Shown here piece by piece: positions 10,117-23,262 of a stretch of DNA of 64,000 nucleotides (position 1 is its first letter; every line of letters begins with the position of its first letter). Made by a program: the position numbers and the translations under genes. Where the stretch lies: assembly GCA_039707655.1 (NCBI GenBank), contig CM077676.1:381803614-381867613 (forward strand), in the 5' to 3' direction. Below the pieces are notes generated by a model. The model did no database searches. It had not been told where the DNA came from and saw only the letters and a program-made list of their open reading frames with translations. Source of the stretch: Elymus sibiricus (lineage: Eukaryota > Streptophyta > Magnoliopsida > Poales > Poaceae).

Positions 10117-11460
10117 TGATGAGTGATATTCTTACTATCACTCACCCTTTGTTTAAACCGAGATATTTCATTTAAATAGAGATATTCGCTCCGATATTGA
10201 TACTAATGACTAATGAATGCAAAGGATTCCACATATCCTCTCTTTGATGTGTTTCCACAGGAAATGGGCTAAAATAGGAAGGAATCACGTGGGAATAAGG
10301 AAAGGAATGAAAATGAAGAAAGAAGAAGCCACAAGGAGGCGCACTAGAGAAGACAGCGCAAAAGACGACATTCCATACGGGCGCAAGTGCCTGTATGAGC
10401 ACCCGTATGGCATGGATTCCGAGGCGTCTCGTCCACCTGAACAACTTTCGTAAAGGGGACCCTGTCGAAATGTCAATAGAAGATCGCCGAAATGAAGCAG
10501 AACAAAACCATCTTCATCTTCATCCACAAACCCTAGTTGTCGCCATTTTCATATCCATAGCCACCATCTCCACCACCATAGTGCTTCTCCCTCTAGTTCA
10601 TACTTGTAATCGTGCATCGCACAAGGCAACCATTGTAAGGCATATTTGCAATCAATCAATCTTCAAGATGTGTTCTCCAATGATTTCTTCTTGCGATCTG
10701 ATCTCCATGTGTGAGTAGTTCGGTAAGGTATGGGTTGAGGCATAGGCCTTGCAACCCGTTGTATTTGTTGTGGGGGTCAATGGAGAATTAACATCTTGTA
10801 TGTGTGAAATAAAATTGTTCCATAGATGTCTCTTATCTTGTCCGCGATCTTCATCCCGGCAGGTACCCAGGATCATGCAGATCGAGTCACGGCGAGGCTA
10901 GGAGCAAGGAGACCGTGAAGTGTTATCATGAACACCGGTGATAGTAAGGTTTAGTTGGGTAACACGGATCCTATCATTGGGGATACATGAGGTGGTCATT
11001 AAATGCCCAAAGCTTTTGTCTGATATTCCTTATCTTAATTATCGAGGCAAGCCCGCGCGATGGATAGGGCCTGCGGTAGGACAACTGATTCTTGATGCAG
11101 GACTTGCGCCGGTCAAGATGTTATTTGGACACATCCCCCACTTCAGTTCGTAACAAGCACATCTCGATGGGTGTCTTCCAGAGCACAAATTAATATCATC
11201 TCTTATCCCAACGCAAATACAAGGTTTTAAGCATTAAGACCTCATACCCGTACCTCTTTTTATTATAAGTGTTTGAATCACTATTTGCTTGATTGATCCG
11301 GTCAAAAGCTGGAACTGACCCTTTGACAAAAGCTTGCTAGGGACCATCGCTTCAAGGGAATCTTCCTATCATGGGTTCGATAACCCTGGGTCACCTCTGG
11401 GGAAATAGGTGCGGGATACACTTTATTGTTCCATTACCGGATCACTAAAAGGAGGTATCA
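10117..11460 (+). repeat. 5' LTR of element B
   Basis: 1344 bp, TG...CA, ending next to the PBS. It contains one copy of the hairpin-bearing module (CCATACGGGCGC ... GCACCCGTATGG, about 10371-10412) that is repeated in the element's internal region. Confidence 0.92.
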
Positions 11461-11471
11461 AGCCCTTTTTC

Positions 11472-11489
11472 TAGCGCCGTTGCTGGGGA
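11472..11489 (+). promoter_or_regulatory. Primer-binding site of element B (tRNA-Asp type)
   Basis: TAGCGCCGTTGCTGGGGA, two mismatches from the TGGCGCCGTTGCCGGGGA complementary to the 3' end of plant tRNA-Asp. It starts 11 nt after the LTR end. Confidence 0.8.
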
Positions 11490-11623
11490 GGAGTTTAGTA
11501 TTCCTAGTCTTTGTGCTTAGAGTTTTTGTTAAAGTTAAGTTTTAGCTTTTGTTTTTTACTTTTCAATTTTAGTTTAATTTTTGTTGCAAGTCTTGTCAGT
11601 TGAAAAACACCAAAAAGATTACC

Positions 11624-12978
11624 ATGGCTCGTAATCTTGGAAGTTTTGCTACTCCCAGCAACAATGTCATGCGTGAACTCATAGCACAACCTGAGATTGC
11701 AGCCACTGGGTATGAGATTAAACCGAACCTAGTTTCCATGGTTCAACATGACCAGTTTGGAGGCTCTGCTTCTGAAGATGTCGGTATGCATTTGCATAAT
11801 TTCACTGAATTGTGCAATATGACACGCATTAGGGATTATGATCCTGACGCTTTAAAGTTGCGTCTATTTCCTTTCTCCTTGAGAGGAAAAGCAAAGGAAT
11901 GGCTTCTAGCTCTACCTAGAGGCAGTATCACTTCTTGGGCTGATTGTTGCAGGTAATTTTTATCTAAGTTTTGCCCACCTGCAAAGATTATGCAATTACG
12001 TTCTCGGATTACAGGTTTCAAGCAAGAAGAGCGTGAGCCACTAGCGCTTGCGTGGGATAGAATGAAGGAGGCCATAAGAAACTGTCCTAATCATGGGATG
12101 GAAGAATGGTTATTACTTCATATGTTCTATAATGGTTTAAATCATATGTCAAAAACTATGCTTGATACAGCTGCAGGAGGGACAGTCATGAAAAAGCCCA
12201 TAGATGATGTCAAGAAGATACTTGATGATATGTAAGAAGACCATGCCCAATGGCATGTTGAAAGAACCACCACCAAGAGGGTGAATGCAGTTGAAGAAAC
12301 TAGCACGGAGTTTACAGCGAAGCTTGATGAACTTATCTCCGTCATGAAAGGTAAAGAAGAGGTAAATGTGAATGCCATCACTAATGAAGAAACTAGTAAT
12401 ATGAATTTTATTGCTCGCAATAGCTATAACCCCAACTGGAAAAATAATGGGTATGTGCCTAGACTCCCTTATCCTAGTAATGGTGGGGCACCAACTAATT
12501 TTAATGGAGCTAATAGCAGCAATAGAAATACTCTTGCAGAAACTATGAATTTTTTTATTGCTAGTCAAACTGAACAGAATGAAAACTTCAAGAATATTTT
12601 AAAGAATCATGATAACTTGCTTGGTCAATTGACCAGTAAGATTGTTGGACTAACAAATGATGTGCAGGTTCTTGAAGGAAGATCCAAGAATATGGAAGCA
12701 CAAGTGGCTAAAATTGCAGAGAGCCAAACATTAATACTTGCTACGTTTGCAGGTAAACCGGAACCCAACCCGGTTGAAGATGTTAAAATGATAAGAAGCA
12801 ACGAAGGAAAGACAAAAGAACTGGACACAAGGCATGTGCCAGAGTATAATTACACCATTGCAAACTTTGTCAAGATGATATCAATGAAATACCTGCTATC
12901 GGAGGTAACTAATAATGAGGCATATAATGTCTTTGTTGAACAAGTTGCAGCCATGGTACTAAAGGTTGACTTGATGAT
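11624..12978 (+). pseudogene. gag of element B, two in-frame stops, cut by element M
   Basis: One frame runs from ATG 11624 (MARNLGSFATPSNN; an earlier in-frame ATG is at 11600) to the M insertion at 12978, with TAA stops at 11954-11956 and 12233-12235. The retrotransposon gag core is clear: MVQHDQFGGSASEDV, LRLFPFSLRGKAKEWL, LPRGSITSW, AWDRMKEAIRNCPNHG and MLDTAAGGT. Downstream is an Asn-rich linker (NGANSSNRNT) and a heptad-like region (LLGQLTSKIVGLTNDVQVLE). There is no CCHC zinc knuckle. Gag packages element RNA. The reading frame joins the protease across M. Confidence 0.85.
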
Positions 12979-14501
12979 TGATAACCCACAAGTATAGGGG
13001 ATCGTTTGTAGCCTTTTTCGATAAGTAAGAGTGTCGAACCCAACGAGGAGCTAAAGGTAGAATTAATATTCTCTCAAGTTCTATCGACCACCGATACAAC
13101 TCTACACACACTTATGTCCGCTTTACCTAGAACAAGAATAAAACTAGAAGTACTTTGTAGGTGTAATTGGATAGGTTTGCAAGATAATAAAGAACGTGGA
13201 AATAAAAGTTAGGTGTTGTTTTAATAAAAGAACAATAAAGTAAATATAGTAAGTGTGGAAAAGTGGTGATTGGATTTGCGGAATTGTCCCTAAGCAATTG
13301 GCTAAGTTTACTAGACCAATAGCAAGTTTTTATGTGGGAGAGGCCACTGCTAGCATGTCATCCCTTACTTGGAATTCTATGAACTTATGATTGGAACTAT
13401 TAGAAAGCATCCGCAACTACTAAAGCTCATTAAGTTAAAACCCAACCATAGCATTAAGATATATTGGTCCCCCTTCAATCCCGTATGCATCAATTTTTAT
13501 GGTAGGAAGAAGTTTCCGTCACTCTCGGCCTCCAATGCATAGTCCGATCAACATACAACTAACCTTATGGTGTGATCCATGCGTGCTCTCATATGATGGG
13601 CACCAATAGGATAGCAACATAACCACAAGCAATTTAAACCAATCATAGCAATTCACCAATTACCGACAGGACAACGAAAATCTACTCAAGCATCATAGGA
13701 AGGCAACACATCATTGGATAATAATATGAAGGATAAAGCACCATGTTCAAGTAGGGGGTACAGCGGGTTGCAAGAGAATGGACCGCTATAAATACATGAG
13801 GGAAGGTGATGGAGGTGTTGGTGAAGATGACGGAGGTGTTGGTGTAGATCGCCGTCACACGATGCTTCCCCCGGCGGCGTTCCGGCGCCACCGGAAGAGA
13901 GGGGGAGAGGTCCCCCTCCTTCTTCTTCTTGCTTGGCCTTCCCCCTAGATGGGAGGAGGGTTTCCCCTCTGGTCCATGGCCGCCATGGCTCCCGGAGGGC
14001 AGGAGCCCCTCCGAGATTGGTTCTCTCTGTTTCTACGCTCCTGATTCTGGCCGAAAACCGTTTCTTTTATGACCGGAGATCCGTAACTCCAATTGGGCTG
14101 AAATTTTGAGGGGATTTTCTTCCAGATATTAGCTTTCTTGCGGCCAAAGGACACCCACAACCGACTTACGAGCGAGCCACGAACCTCTGGGGCGCGCCCA
14201 CCCCCCTAGGGCACACCGTGTGAGCTCGTGGCCCCTGTGGGCCACCTCTTCTGTTGATTCCGATGCCCAAAAATCACATATATTCCAAAATAAATTTCCA
14301 TAAATTTTTATCATGTTTGGACTTCGTTTGATATGGATTTTCTGTGAAACAAAAACCAAGCAAAAAACAGGAACTGGCACTGGGCACTAGATCAATATGT
14401 TAGTCCAAGAAAATCATATAAATAGTTGCCAAAAGTATGTGAAAGATGTAAAACATTGGCATGAAACAATAAAAAATTATAGATACGATGGAGACATATC
14501 A
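12979..14501 (-). repeat. 3' LTR of element M (left)
   Basis: 1523 bp. It carries the palindromic GCCACGA ... GGGCGCGCCC ... GAGCTCGTGGC module at 14174-14233. Relative to the right copy it has about 50 extra bases near 14284-14334. Confidence 0.92.
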
Positions 14502-17500
14502 GCATCCCCAAGCTTAATTCCTACTCGTCCTCGAGTAGGTAAATGATAAAAAGATAATTTTTGATGTGGAATGCTACCTAGCATAATCTTGATCATGTAA
14601 TCTAATCATGGCATGAATATTAAGATAAGAGTGATTCAGGGCAATAGTCTATCAATTTGATATCGAAACAATAATACAAAATATGCATGTAATTAATCAT
14701 TGCCTTTCATAATAATGGAGCTAAAGGAAACAGCCTCTATACACTTAATTGTGGTAAGCATTACACTCTCAATCTTCCCTGCATAGATATATCAAATCAA
14801 GAGTACCCCGATGTCAAACCAAGCAATTGTATCATACTTTTTCACATGCTTCAGCATTTTCAACTTCACTCAATACATGAGCGTGAGCCATGGATATAAC
14901 ACTATGGGTGGAATAGGATATGGTGCTAGAGGGAAGACAAAAACTGAGATAGGCTCGCATCAACTCGGCGGATCAATAGGTAATGGAGAGACCTATCAAT
15001 CGATATCGATGCGAGGAGTAGGGATTGCCATGCAACGGATGCACTAGAGTTATAAGTGTATGAAAGCTCAATACGAAACTACGTGGGTGTGCATCCAACT
15101 TGCTTGCTCATGAAGACCTCGGGCATTTGAGGAAGCCCATCATCGGAATATACAAGCCAAGTTCTATAATGAAAAATTCCCACTAGTATATGAAAGTGAC
15201 AACTCAGGAGACTCTCTATATGAAGATCATGGTGCTACACTGAAGCACAAGTGTGGTAAAAGGATAGTAGCATTGCCCCTTCTCTCTTTTTCTCTCATTT
15301 TTTTGTTTTCTTTTTTTTTCATTTTTTCTTTTCTTTTCTTTTTTTGTGGGCTCTTTGGCCTCTTTTATTTTATTGTATTTATTTATTTTTTATTTTTCGT
15401 CAGGAGTCTCATCCCGACTTGTGGGGGAATCCTTTCCTCACTGGGACAATGCTCTAATAATGATGATCATCACACTTTTATTTACTTACAACTCGATATT
15501 ACAACTCGATAACTGGAACAATATGACTCTATATGAATGCCTCTGGCAGTGTACCAGGATGTGCAATAATCTAGCGTAGCAAAGATATCAAAAAACGGAC
15601 AAGCCATGGAAATATCATGCTAGCCGTCTTACGATCATGCAAAGCAATATGACAATGAATGCTCAGGTCATGTATATGATGATGATGGAAGTTGCATGGC
15701 AATATATCTTGGAATGGCCATGGAAATGCATGATAGGTAGATTTATATGGTGGCTATTTTGAGGAAGGTTTATGTGTGACAGAGCATATCATATCACGGG
15801 GTTTGGATGCACCGGCGAAGTCTGCACCAAGTCTTGAGATGAGAACGGGCAATGCACGGTACCGAAGAGGCTAGCAATATGAGGAAGGGTGAGAGTGCGT
15901 ATAATCCATGGACTCACATTAGTCATAAAGAACTCATATACTTATTGTAAAAATTTCAAAGCCCTTGAAGCAAAGTATTACTCGCATGCCCCTAGGGGGA
16001 AGGATGGGAGGATTTAACCATCGCGTGCCCCCGATTCGAACAACACAAAGACCCAATCAATGATAACCTAGTCTCCGACCTCACTGCTAATGTCAGCGGC
16101 CACCACTTTACATGCGTGAAGATTTACTTGCGTAAAGACTTACTTCCCTTAACAACATTATTAATACTCAACTTTGATTCTTTTACTGGCATGCCCCAAT
16201 ATTACCACCTCAATATCGCAAAACTATTGCAAGGAATCAAACATATCATATTCAGTGATCTACAAGTTTTATGTAGGATTTTATGACTAACCATGTGAAT
16301 GACCAATTCCTGTTAACTCTCTAAATAGATATAAGTGAAGCATGAGAGTTTAATTATTTCTACAAAAGACTCACCCAAGCTCTAATAAATATAAGCGAAG
16401 AAAAAGAGCATTCTACAAATAATGGTTTTCTAAAGGTAGAAAAAAGAGCATCCAAACTTCAAAAGATATAAGTGAAGCACACGAAGTATTCTATAAAGCC
16501 ATACTCAAAAGATATAAGTGAAGTGCAAAGAGCATTCTATAAATCAACCAAGGACTATCCCATACCAGCATGGTGCATAAAATAAAAGAGAAAAATAACA
16601 CAAAAGACGCTCCAAGAATTTACGCATATCATGTGAACAAAACAAAAACTGAGACATACCGCGATAATTGTTGAAGACGAAAGATGGGATGCCTTCCGGG
16701 GCATACCCAAGCTTAGACGCTTGAGTCTCCTTGAATATTTACTTGGGGTGCCTTGGGCATCCACAAGCTTGAACTATTTCCTCTCCTTATTCTTCTCATA
16801 TTGATACCTCCTCGACATTCGAACACTTCATCCACACAAAACTTAACCAAACTTTTTATTAGAGAGGTTAGTACATATAACACCAAATCCCATCATGTCC
16901 TGCTGTAACATTATTGTATAATTATAATCAAACATTACCCACTGTATGCTATCACAATTCTATGGCTCCCAAGTCAATGGGGCTCAACAAGATTTCAAAA
17001 CATAAGTCGATAAAGAAACTATAACAGCAATCTGTGAAAACAGGACAGTCTGTAAAGATGCAGATGGTAGATATACTTATGCAACTCCAAAAATTCTGAA
17101 AAATTAGGACATAATAAATTTTTTGCATAGCAGTACTTTGTAAAATTTTCAGAAGTTTTGCACGTTCAGTAATTTATGAAAATTCAAACACTACAGCAAA
17201 AGTTTCTGTTTTTGCACAGCACATACCAAACAAGCAATTTAAACATGCTAAAGGTAAATCTTGGCACATTATTTTTATAATAAAATATATTTGTACAAGA
17301 GGATAATTATTTTTGTTGAAAAGTTTCTATAATTAAGGTTCACAAAGTTTCCATGGGCATGAACAAAGTTCAAGGCTAGCCCCCACTTCCACATTGCTCA
17401 TCTTTCTTACTTTCACTTTTCTTTTTGAAAAAGTTTTAGGTTCCCCTCTATATTTTTTTGTTTTTAAACTTTTTAAAAGCACACAAAAGAATATAATGAC

Positions 17501-17626
17501 TCTCTAAAACTTCCAGGTTGTCTCCCTGGCAGCGCTTTCTTTAAAGCCATTAAGCTAGGCATATAGTGCTCAAGTAATGGATCCACCCGGATCCCAAGGT
17601 ATATTAAAGCCAATTTTAATTAACAA
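14502..17626 (-). other. Element M long 3' non-coding region
   Basis: 3.1 kb between ORF2 and the 3' LTR with no credible ORF on either strand. It contains short internal repeats (near-copies of AAAAGATATAAGTGAAGCAC at about 16328-16520), a T-rich run at 15300-15400, a stem-loop at 17513-17529 (separate entry) and an imperfect inverted repeat near 16686-16710. The polypurine tract lies at 14502-14515. Confidence 0.6.
17513..17529 (-). ncRNA. Stem-loop after ORF2 of element M
   Basis: On the minus strand: GCGCTG, then CCAGG-GAGACAA-CCTGG. The 5-bp stem encloses a loop close to the AGGCAA loop of elements B and D, again after a GCGCT box and about 100 nt after the last ORF. The stem sequence differs but pairs. 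Confidence 0.4.
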
Positions 17627-18052
17627 TTATTTGTAATTTAGTAGTGAGCACAAAGCAACATATATCACATAACAACGGAGTCTAACTCTCTTCCTATGCA
17701 TCGACATGTCATAAAAGAACAATTCATCCACACATAATAAAGGCCAATGCATGGTATAAACACTTTCTTGCAATTTTATCGTATTGGAAACATAGAGAGG
17801 TGGAGATGTAGCTCCTCTCTCATAATAATTGCATTTAGGAGCAGCAAGCACATGCACATTATATCCATCAAAATCATCATGTGTAGTAGTAAAACGCACC
17901 CCATCAATGTAATCCTTAATAAGCGCAAACTTCTCCGATATAGTGTAGTAGGGAGAATTCAAAAAGATAATAGGACTATCATGTATGGGTGCAATATCAA
18001 CAATTTCATTCTTAACATAAGGAACTATAGCAAGTTCATCTCCATAAGCATC

Positions 18053-19005
18053 TGTCGGGCCCATGGAACCCGGGGTATCCAGGCCCGTCTGCCTTCGGCC
18101 CAGGGCGCAATGCCTGGCATGGGCCCAGCGGGCCGTCACCACCGAGCATCTCACCAAGACCCCTCATGAGGCCCTGGCCTCCTAAGGCCCCCTCCTCAGG
18201 AAGTGGCGAGTAATCCTCAGCACCACCATCAACGGCCTCGCGAGGCCCTCTCACGAGGCGGCTTCCTGGAGTAACCTCGCGAGGCGGCTTCCCGAGGTGG
18301 CCTCCCGAGGCCCCCTCCCGCAGGCGCTCGAGACGAAGGCCGTTCGGCGTGCCGCGCGGTCTGGGGCCCATCACGTGGGTGACGCGCGCGGCGACGAGCA
18401 GCAGCAGAGACCGCGCCAGCAGGCGCGGATGAAGATGGTTTCCTCTTTTGTGTTAAGGGAGCAGGGCCAGCTATCTACTCTCCAAAGCAACCCCAAAGGT
18501 TGCCCGATCGACGAAGGAAGACCAAGACGACGGGCGCGCAGGGCAGAGGTCATCACCGAGCCTACCGGCGCGTCATGGATCATGCTTTGGCAAGCGAAGA
18601 CCACCTTTAGTCAGGATAGCCTGAGCGCCTGTCCCCTTTCAAAATCGCCAAGTGTGGCAACCCTTCCCGCCTAAGTTTTGAGGGGGAAGAGGACCAAGGC
18701 CGATATAAAAGGGCAGTGCTGCCATTGTAGAGGAGAGGCTCTCCAGCTAGGCCCCTCGAGATTGATTCCTTCATCTCCTACCTTGTACACAAGAACTCTC
18801 TTCTCCCGGGCAATCCCAACCACAAGCAGGAGTAAGGTCTTACACTGGCCTGAACCTGGGTAAACCGCTGAGTCCTCACCCCGTCCCTCGCTAGCGCGCT
18901 CTCGCCGTAGCCTCTCCATAGCTTAGCCGTGGTAGGAGACGAAGCGGTAGAACGAGCTCACCCCAGTGTTCGAACCTTTGGGTCCCCGAAGCCCGACTTC
19001 CGACA
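18053..19005 (+). repeat. 5' LTR of element C
   Basis: 953 bp with TATA box TATAAAA at 18704-18710. Several CCTCGCGAGGCGGCTTCC-type palindromic repeats lie at 18228-18320. It differs from the 3' LTR by a few small indels, for example around 18328-18360. Confidence 0.92.
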
Positions 19006-19803
19006 TTTGGCGCACCAGGTAGGGGCTGGACACGGTGCCTGCGGTCGGGTCAGTCCCAGCAGCACTGAAAAACCCAAGCAACCGGGCTCTGGCTCGCGGG
19101 CCTGCCCCGTGCGCGCCACCCCACCAAGGTCCTTGGTGTCCTGTCTCCTCGCGTAATACCCATGAGCGAATCGATGAGCACGCGCTGTCGTTAAGAGCTC
19201 TACGTGCAGTTATCTCAGGAGCAGGTACCTTGAAGGATCTCGCGCGGTAGCACCCTCAGGACATCAGGAGGCCAGCAGGCACCGCCTCGGGGACTAACCC
19301 TCGGCGGCCGTCCCAGCAGGAGATCTCGCGAGCGGAACCCTCACAAGACGCACCCTGCAAGAGATGGCCCACCATACTACCTCATACAGAGCTAAGTCTC
19401 CCGTCTCGCGAGCAACCCTCGCCGTCTCTCGAGCCTTCCCCTCCGACGGCCTCACGAGCGCCAGTGTTCCTCTTGGCGCAAGCCGCTTGTGCGTTAAAGG
19501 GGGGCTCCCTGAGCATCGCGTCTCAGGAACCCTCACTAGCTCCCGGTGCCCCTCGCCTCCTGGCCTTGTTCAGGCATCGCGACCTGACATACCAGTGACG
19601 GCTATGGCCGCTCGGGGGCTGGGTCCTGACAACGTAGGGCATCATGGCAAGCAAAAAGAGAAAAACATGCCTTAAGAGAGAACCTCGCGAGGGCACGAGT
19701 GTTCGTTACAGCAAAACATAAAGTATTTAAACACCAAGGCATCGTCTTCACGCCCCCACGGGCCACATCGATCTAGCGCAGGGTGACGAAAGGAAAAGGC
19801 ACC
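19006..19803 (+). other. Element C leader with PBS-like site
   Basis: TGGCGCACCAGGTAGGGG at 19008-19025, two nt after the LTR, is in the position of a primer-binding site; I cannot name the tRNA. The rest of the leader is GC-rich with repeated CTCGCGAG words and no gag-like ORF. Confidence 0.6.
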
Positions 19804-22800
19804 CTAGGAGCTCGCGCCGTCGTCGTCTTCGCCGGCGCCGTCGTCGCCGCCGGAGCTCTCGCCGCTGCCACAGGAGTACTTCCCGAGTAACGCGCCCACA
19901 TGACCTTCCACCGCCCTTGCGAGCCCATCGCGAAGCTCCTCGGGGACTGGAGCTATCACCTTTTCAAAGTCGAAGTTGGGATCGGTGTGAAGGAGGTGGC
20001 TGAAGACGCGAGTCGCTGCCAGGGAGAAGAGGCTGCGGCACTCCTCCTCCAAGATACCGTCCACCTCCTTGGCTCCGTCCTCAAGCCGTTCCACGAGCTT
20101 GGTGGAGAAGCCGACGTAGTTGGCGTCACGGGACTCGTGGAGGGCCCCAAGCCTTCCCTGGCAGATGGAATTCAGGGCGCCGTGAGCATGGATCTCGAGG
20201 GAGTGAAGCGCCTTGACGCGTTCACGCTGCTCCTGTTCCTGATCGGCGGCGCCAGAGCCGGCCTGCGGTGCGGCTCCCCGGCGGGTCTCCGCCTCGACGA
20301 TTGCCGCCTTGAGATCAGTGACCTCCTGCCGGAGCCGCTCGCGTTCTGACTCGAAGGCGTCCCTCTGCTGCGACAGCGCCTTATCGCGCTCCTCGGCAAG
20401 CACCAGGCGCGCTTCCTCTACCTTCGCGTCAGCGTCCTCTTGGACCTTCTTCTCCTTGGCCTCCAGTTGGGCATTGGCCTCGGTAACACGCTTCGTGTGA
20501 GCCTCCTGGGCATCGGCCAGCTGGCGCCCCAGCGTCTCCAGACGCTCCTTCTCCATGGCCTGCTCGGTCGCCGTCTTCTTGAGGCCCTCCGTGCGAGTCT
20601 CGAGGTCCGCCTCGTGGGCCGCGGCCTCCTTCTCGCGAGTGGCAAGAGCACCTTCCCGCGCGAGGAGCGACCGCGCCTGCTCGGCGTGTTGGTCTTGGAA
20701 CTCTTTCAGGAGGGTCTCTGCTTCTTCGCGGCGCGCAGTGGCCATTTCGGCCTCCTGGAGGGCTCTCGCGCGAGCCCCCTCTGCTTCGGCGGTGTCCCTC
20801 TCGCACTGTGCGCGAGTGCGTTTGTCATGGCGCCGGGCCGTATCGACGGCGACGCTGAGCCGGCGCCACCCGTCGGCAAGCTTCAGGCGCTCCTCGGCGA
20901 GGCGCGTCTTCGCGTCCTGAAAGTCCATGCCGAGCCGAGCAAGCGCAGCCTTGGCATCGCGCAAGGCTTCAGGCCTGAGCAAAGCGCGGTCACTCGCGAG
21001 GACCAGGGGCCAGTCCGGGTCGGGCCCTCTGGCTCCCTCCGCCGTGGCGGCAAGAGAACCCTCAGCACCGCTTTCCTGGGGCGGCGGTCTCGCCAGGCCG
21101 CCCCCCTCGTTCGGCCGCGGTGGTGCGCTACGGGGGCTCTCTGTGCCGGTCATGGCATGCCCCACAACTCCTTCCCCTGCGCCCAAGGAGGCCCTCGACG
21201 GGGGGGGGGGGGGGGGTAGGCGCTTCGGCCTCCCCCGTCGCCGCTTCCTTGCTCGCGGTGGGGTCAGGGGGGAGGGCGTCCCCGCCTCCTGAGGCTGCCT
21301 CCCGAGGCTCCTCCACTTCGGCCTCACGGGATGCACCCGCATGCGACCCCGGAGGAGCGACTGCCTCCTCCTCGATCTCCGTACGCCCCGCTTCGGCCTC
21401 GGGACAGCGGGTAGCCTCTCCAGGCCCACCGGCACCGGCGGCGGGCATCGACACCCCCTGCGGGCTGGGGGGTAACCCTCGCCTTCGTCGTCGTCTTCTT
21501 CTTCTTCTGATCCGCGGCAGATCTCCTGCGCGAATGGTGGCTCAGCTCCGAGCCCAGATAAAGGAGCAAGAATTAAGGGCGCCAGGAGGAGGCAGAAGGC
21601 TTAGTCATCACTGACGTGCCACTTCCTCTTCTTCTCCCCCGCGGACGGCAGGCCGATGCTACCCCCGCCGCGCATCGCCTCGGCGCCGCCGCTCGGGCCC
21701 CCGGGGCATGCCGCGGTAGACCCGGACGCGTCGTCGCCCGCCCCGAGGCCCTGGGGGGCTTCAGCCTCATGACGGGCCTCAGGTGCTGGGGGCTCGCCCA
21801 CCCCCGGGCCGGGAGCCCCCTCCGCCGCGGGCGGGTCGCTCTCGGCGTCGTCATCCTCGATCTCGCAGATGAGCCGGCGGTGGGTGCGCAGTGGCGCCCG
21901 GCAGGTGTCCTCCTTCGTAGCCTCCTCCGAATCTCCGTTGCCGCTGCTGCCTCCCGAGTCCACCTCCACCACGAGGGGGGTTGTCGCGGGGCCCGACGTG
22001 GCCCTCCGGCATGAGGCCCCACTAGTTGAAGAGGGGCATTTCCTTCACCAGATCCGCCTTCTCCGGGTAGCGGAAAAGCGGGAGCGCCCCCTCCGGCGTT
22101 TCCGCGGCAGGGGCGCTGAGCAGAATCGCTAGGGCCCCGTCCAGCACGTCTGGCCCCAGGCTTCCCGGCGACAGCCTCATGGTGTCGCCCGCGCCGGCAT
22201 ACTCCCACATAGGGCATGAGTGCCGCTGAAGTGGCGCGATGCGCCGCCGCAGGTATTCCCTGACAACCGCCGTCCCCGACAGTTTGGTGGCCTGGTGCGC
22301 CGTCATCCGCTCCAAGATGGGCTCCATCCTCGGGTTGCCGAGCTTCTCGTGCCCCCACACGGAGATCTTCTCGGCCGGGTCCGTCGGGATCATCAGGAGC
22401 CGGTTGGTCTGGCGCGCGTCCATATAGACCCAGCGCTGCCGGTAGCCTTCCACCTTCTTCGCGACCCTCAAGTTGATAATGCCGTCCTCCATCCCCTTGA
22501 CGGCAAGGAACGATGCGCATCCGGAGCGCTGGTCCTCCACGGTTAGCCGCAGGCAGAAGAAGTGGCGGAAGAGCGCCACAGAAGGCATCACGCCCACGAA
22601 AGCCTCGCAGTAAAACGCGAACGTGGCCAGGAGGAAAATGGATTTGGGTTGAAGATGAAGAGCCAGAACCTGATAGTGGGTGAGTATGGCATAGAAGAAG
22701 TCCGAAAATGGCGGCACCAACCCGGCATATACGCTGTGGAGGAAGAAGGGGTAGACCGTCGCCCCCAGGTCGCGCCGCGCGCGCGACCCCGGCCAGATTT

Positions 22801-22957
22801 GGGTCGCCTGGTTCTCGTTTTGGCTGCCGGCCACGAATGGAAGCACCCTGTCCAAGCCCTCTTCGTCGTCGATGGTGGAGCGCTGCAGCGCCGCCTCAAG
22901 GACGGGCGCGCTTGGGGACGGGGCCGCCTCCTTCCCCCTCTTGCCGGCGGGCGCCAT
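19804..22957 (-). pseudogene. Antisense 'putative gypsy-type transposon' gene of element C
   Basis: It starts at ATG 22957 (MAPAGKRGKEAAPSPSAP; 23017 is an alternative). The first exon reads VYPFFLHSVYAGLVPPFSD, LTHYQVLALHLQPKSIFLL, FYCEAFVGVMPSVALFRHFF, RWVYMDARQTNRLLMIPTD: the plant gypsy-type transposon domain (PF04195-like). A stop at 22022 follows PLFN; the same frame goes on with WGLMPEGHVGPRDNPP, then shifts at a run of six C. An acidic region ends KKRKWHVSDD (21601). A CAG acceptor near 21525 opens a further exon leading to a long coiled coil (about 20980-20290; many AEERLKL, EKERLETLGRQL heptads) and an acidic end (SGGDDGAGEDDDG, 19804). A second frame change falls at a 17-base G run (21200-21216). 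A TATA-like ATAAAT lies near 23103. It runs opposite to the element's own transcript. Function unknown. Confidence 0.7.
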
Positions 22958-23262
22958 CTGCGCGGCGGAGGCACGGATCGGGAGCAAGAAGAGGCGAAGT
23001 TCGAAAGGGGGAGTCACGAGGAACCGCGTGCGAGAAGGAAAGGCGCAGAGAGGTGGAGTGTGTGAAGGAAGGCAATGATGGCCTCGCGCCGCCCGCGCCA
23101 GGATTTATGTCAGCGCGGCAGTTACCGAGGCGTCGTGGGGAAGAGGGGGCGTCGCCCGTCACATCGTGCGCCACGCGTCGCGCCTGGCCGCATGCGGTTA
23201 GGGCCCGCGCCGTTTCGCCCCTCGGTAGGCGGGAACGTGCGCGCCGCGGGCCCGGGGGCTAC

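Noticed and set aside
14811..15047. Plus-strand ORF of 78 codons in the non-coding part of element M
   Set aside because: Opposite to element orientation, no domain, no supporting signals.
15273..15512. Hydrophobic Phe/Leu-rich plus ORF as a membrane protein
   Set aside because: Product of a T-rich run in non-coding retrotransposon sequence.
20440..21614. Plus-strand ORFs of 120-260 codons opposite the antisense gene of element C
   Set aside because: GC-rich shadows of the coiled-coil gene; no gag or pol motif although they are in the sense direction.
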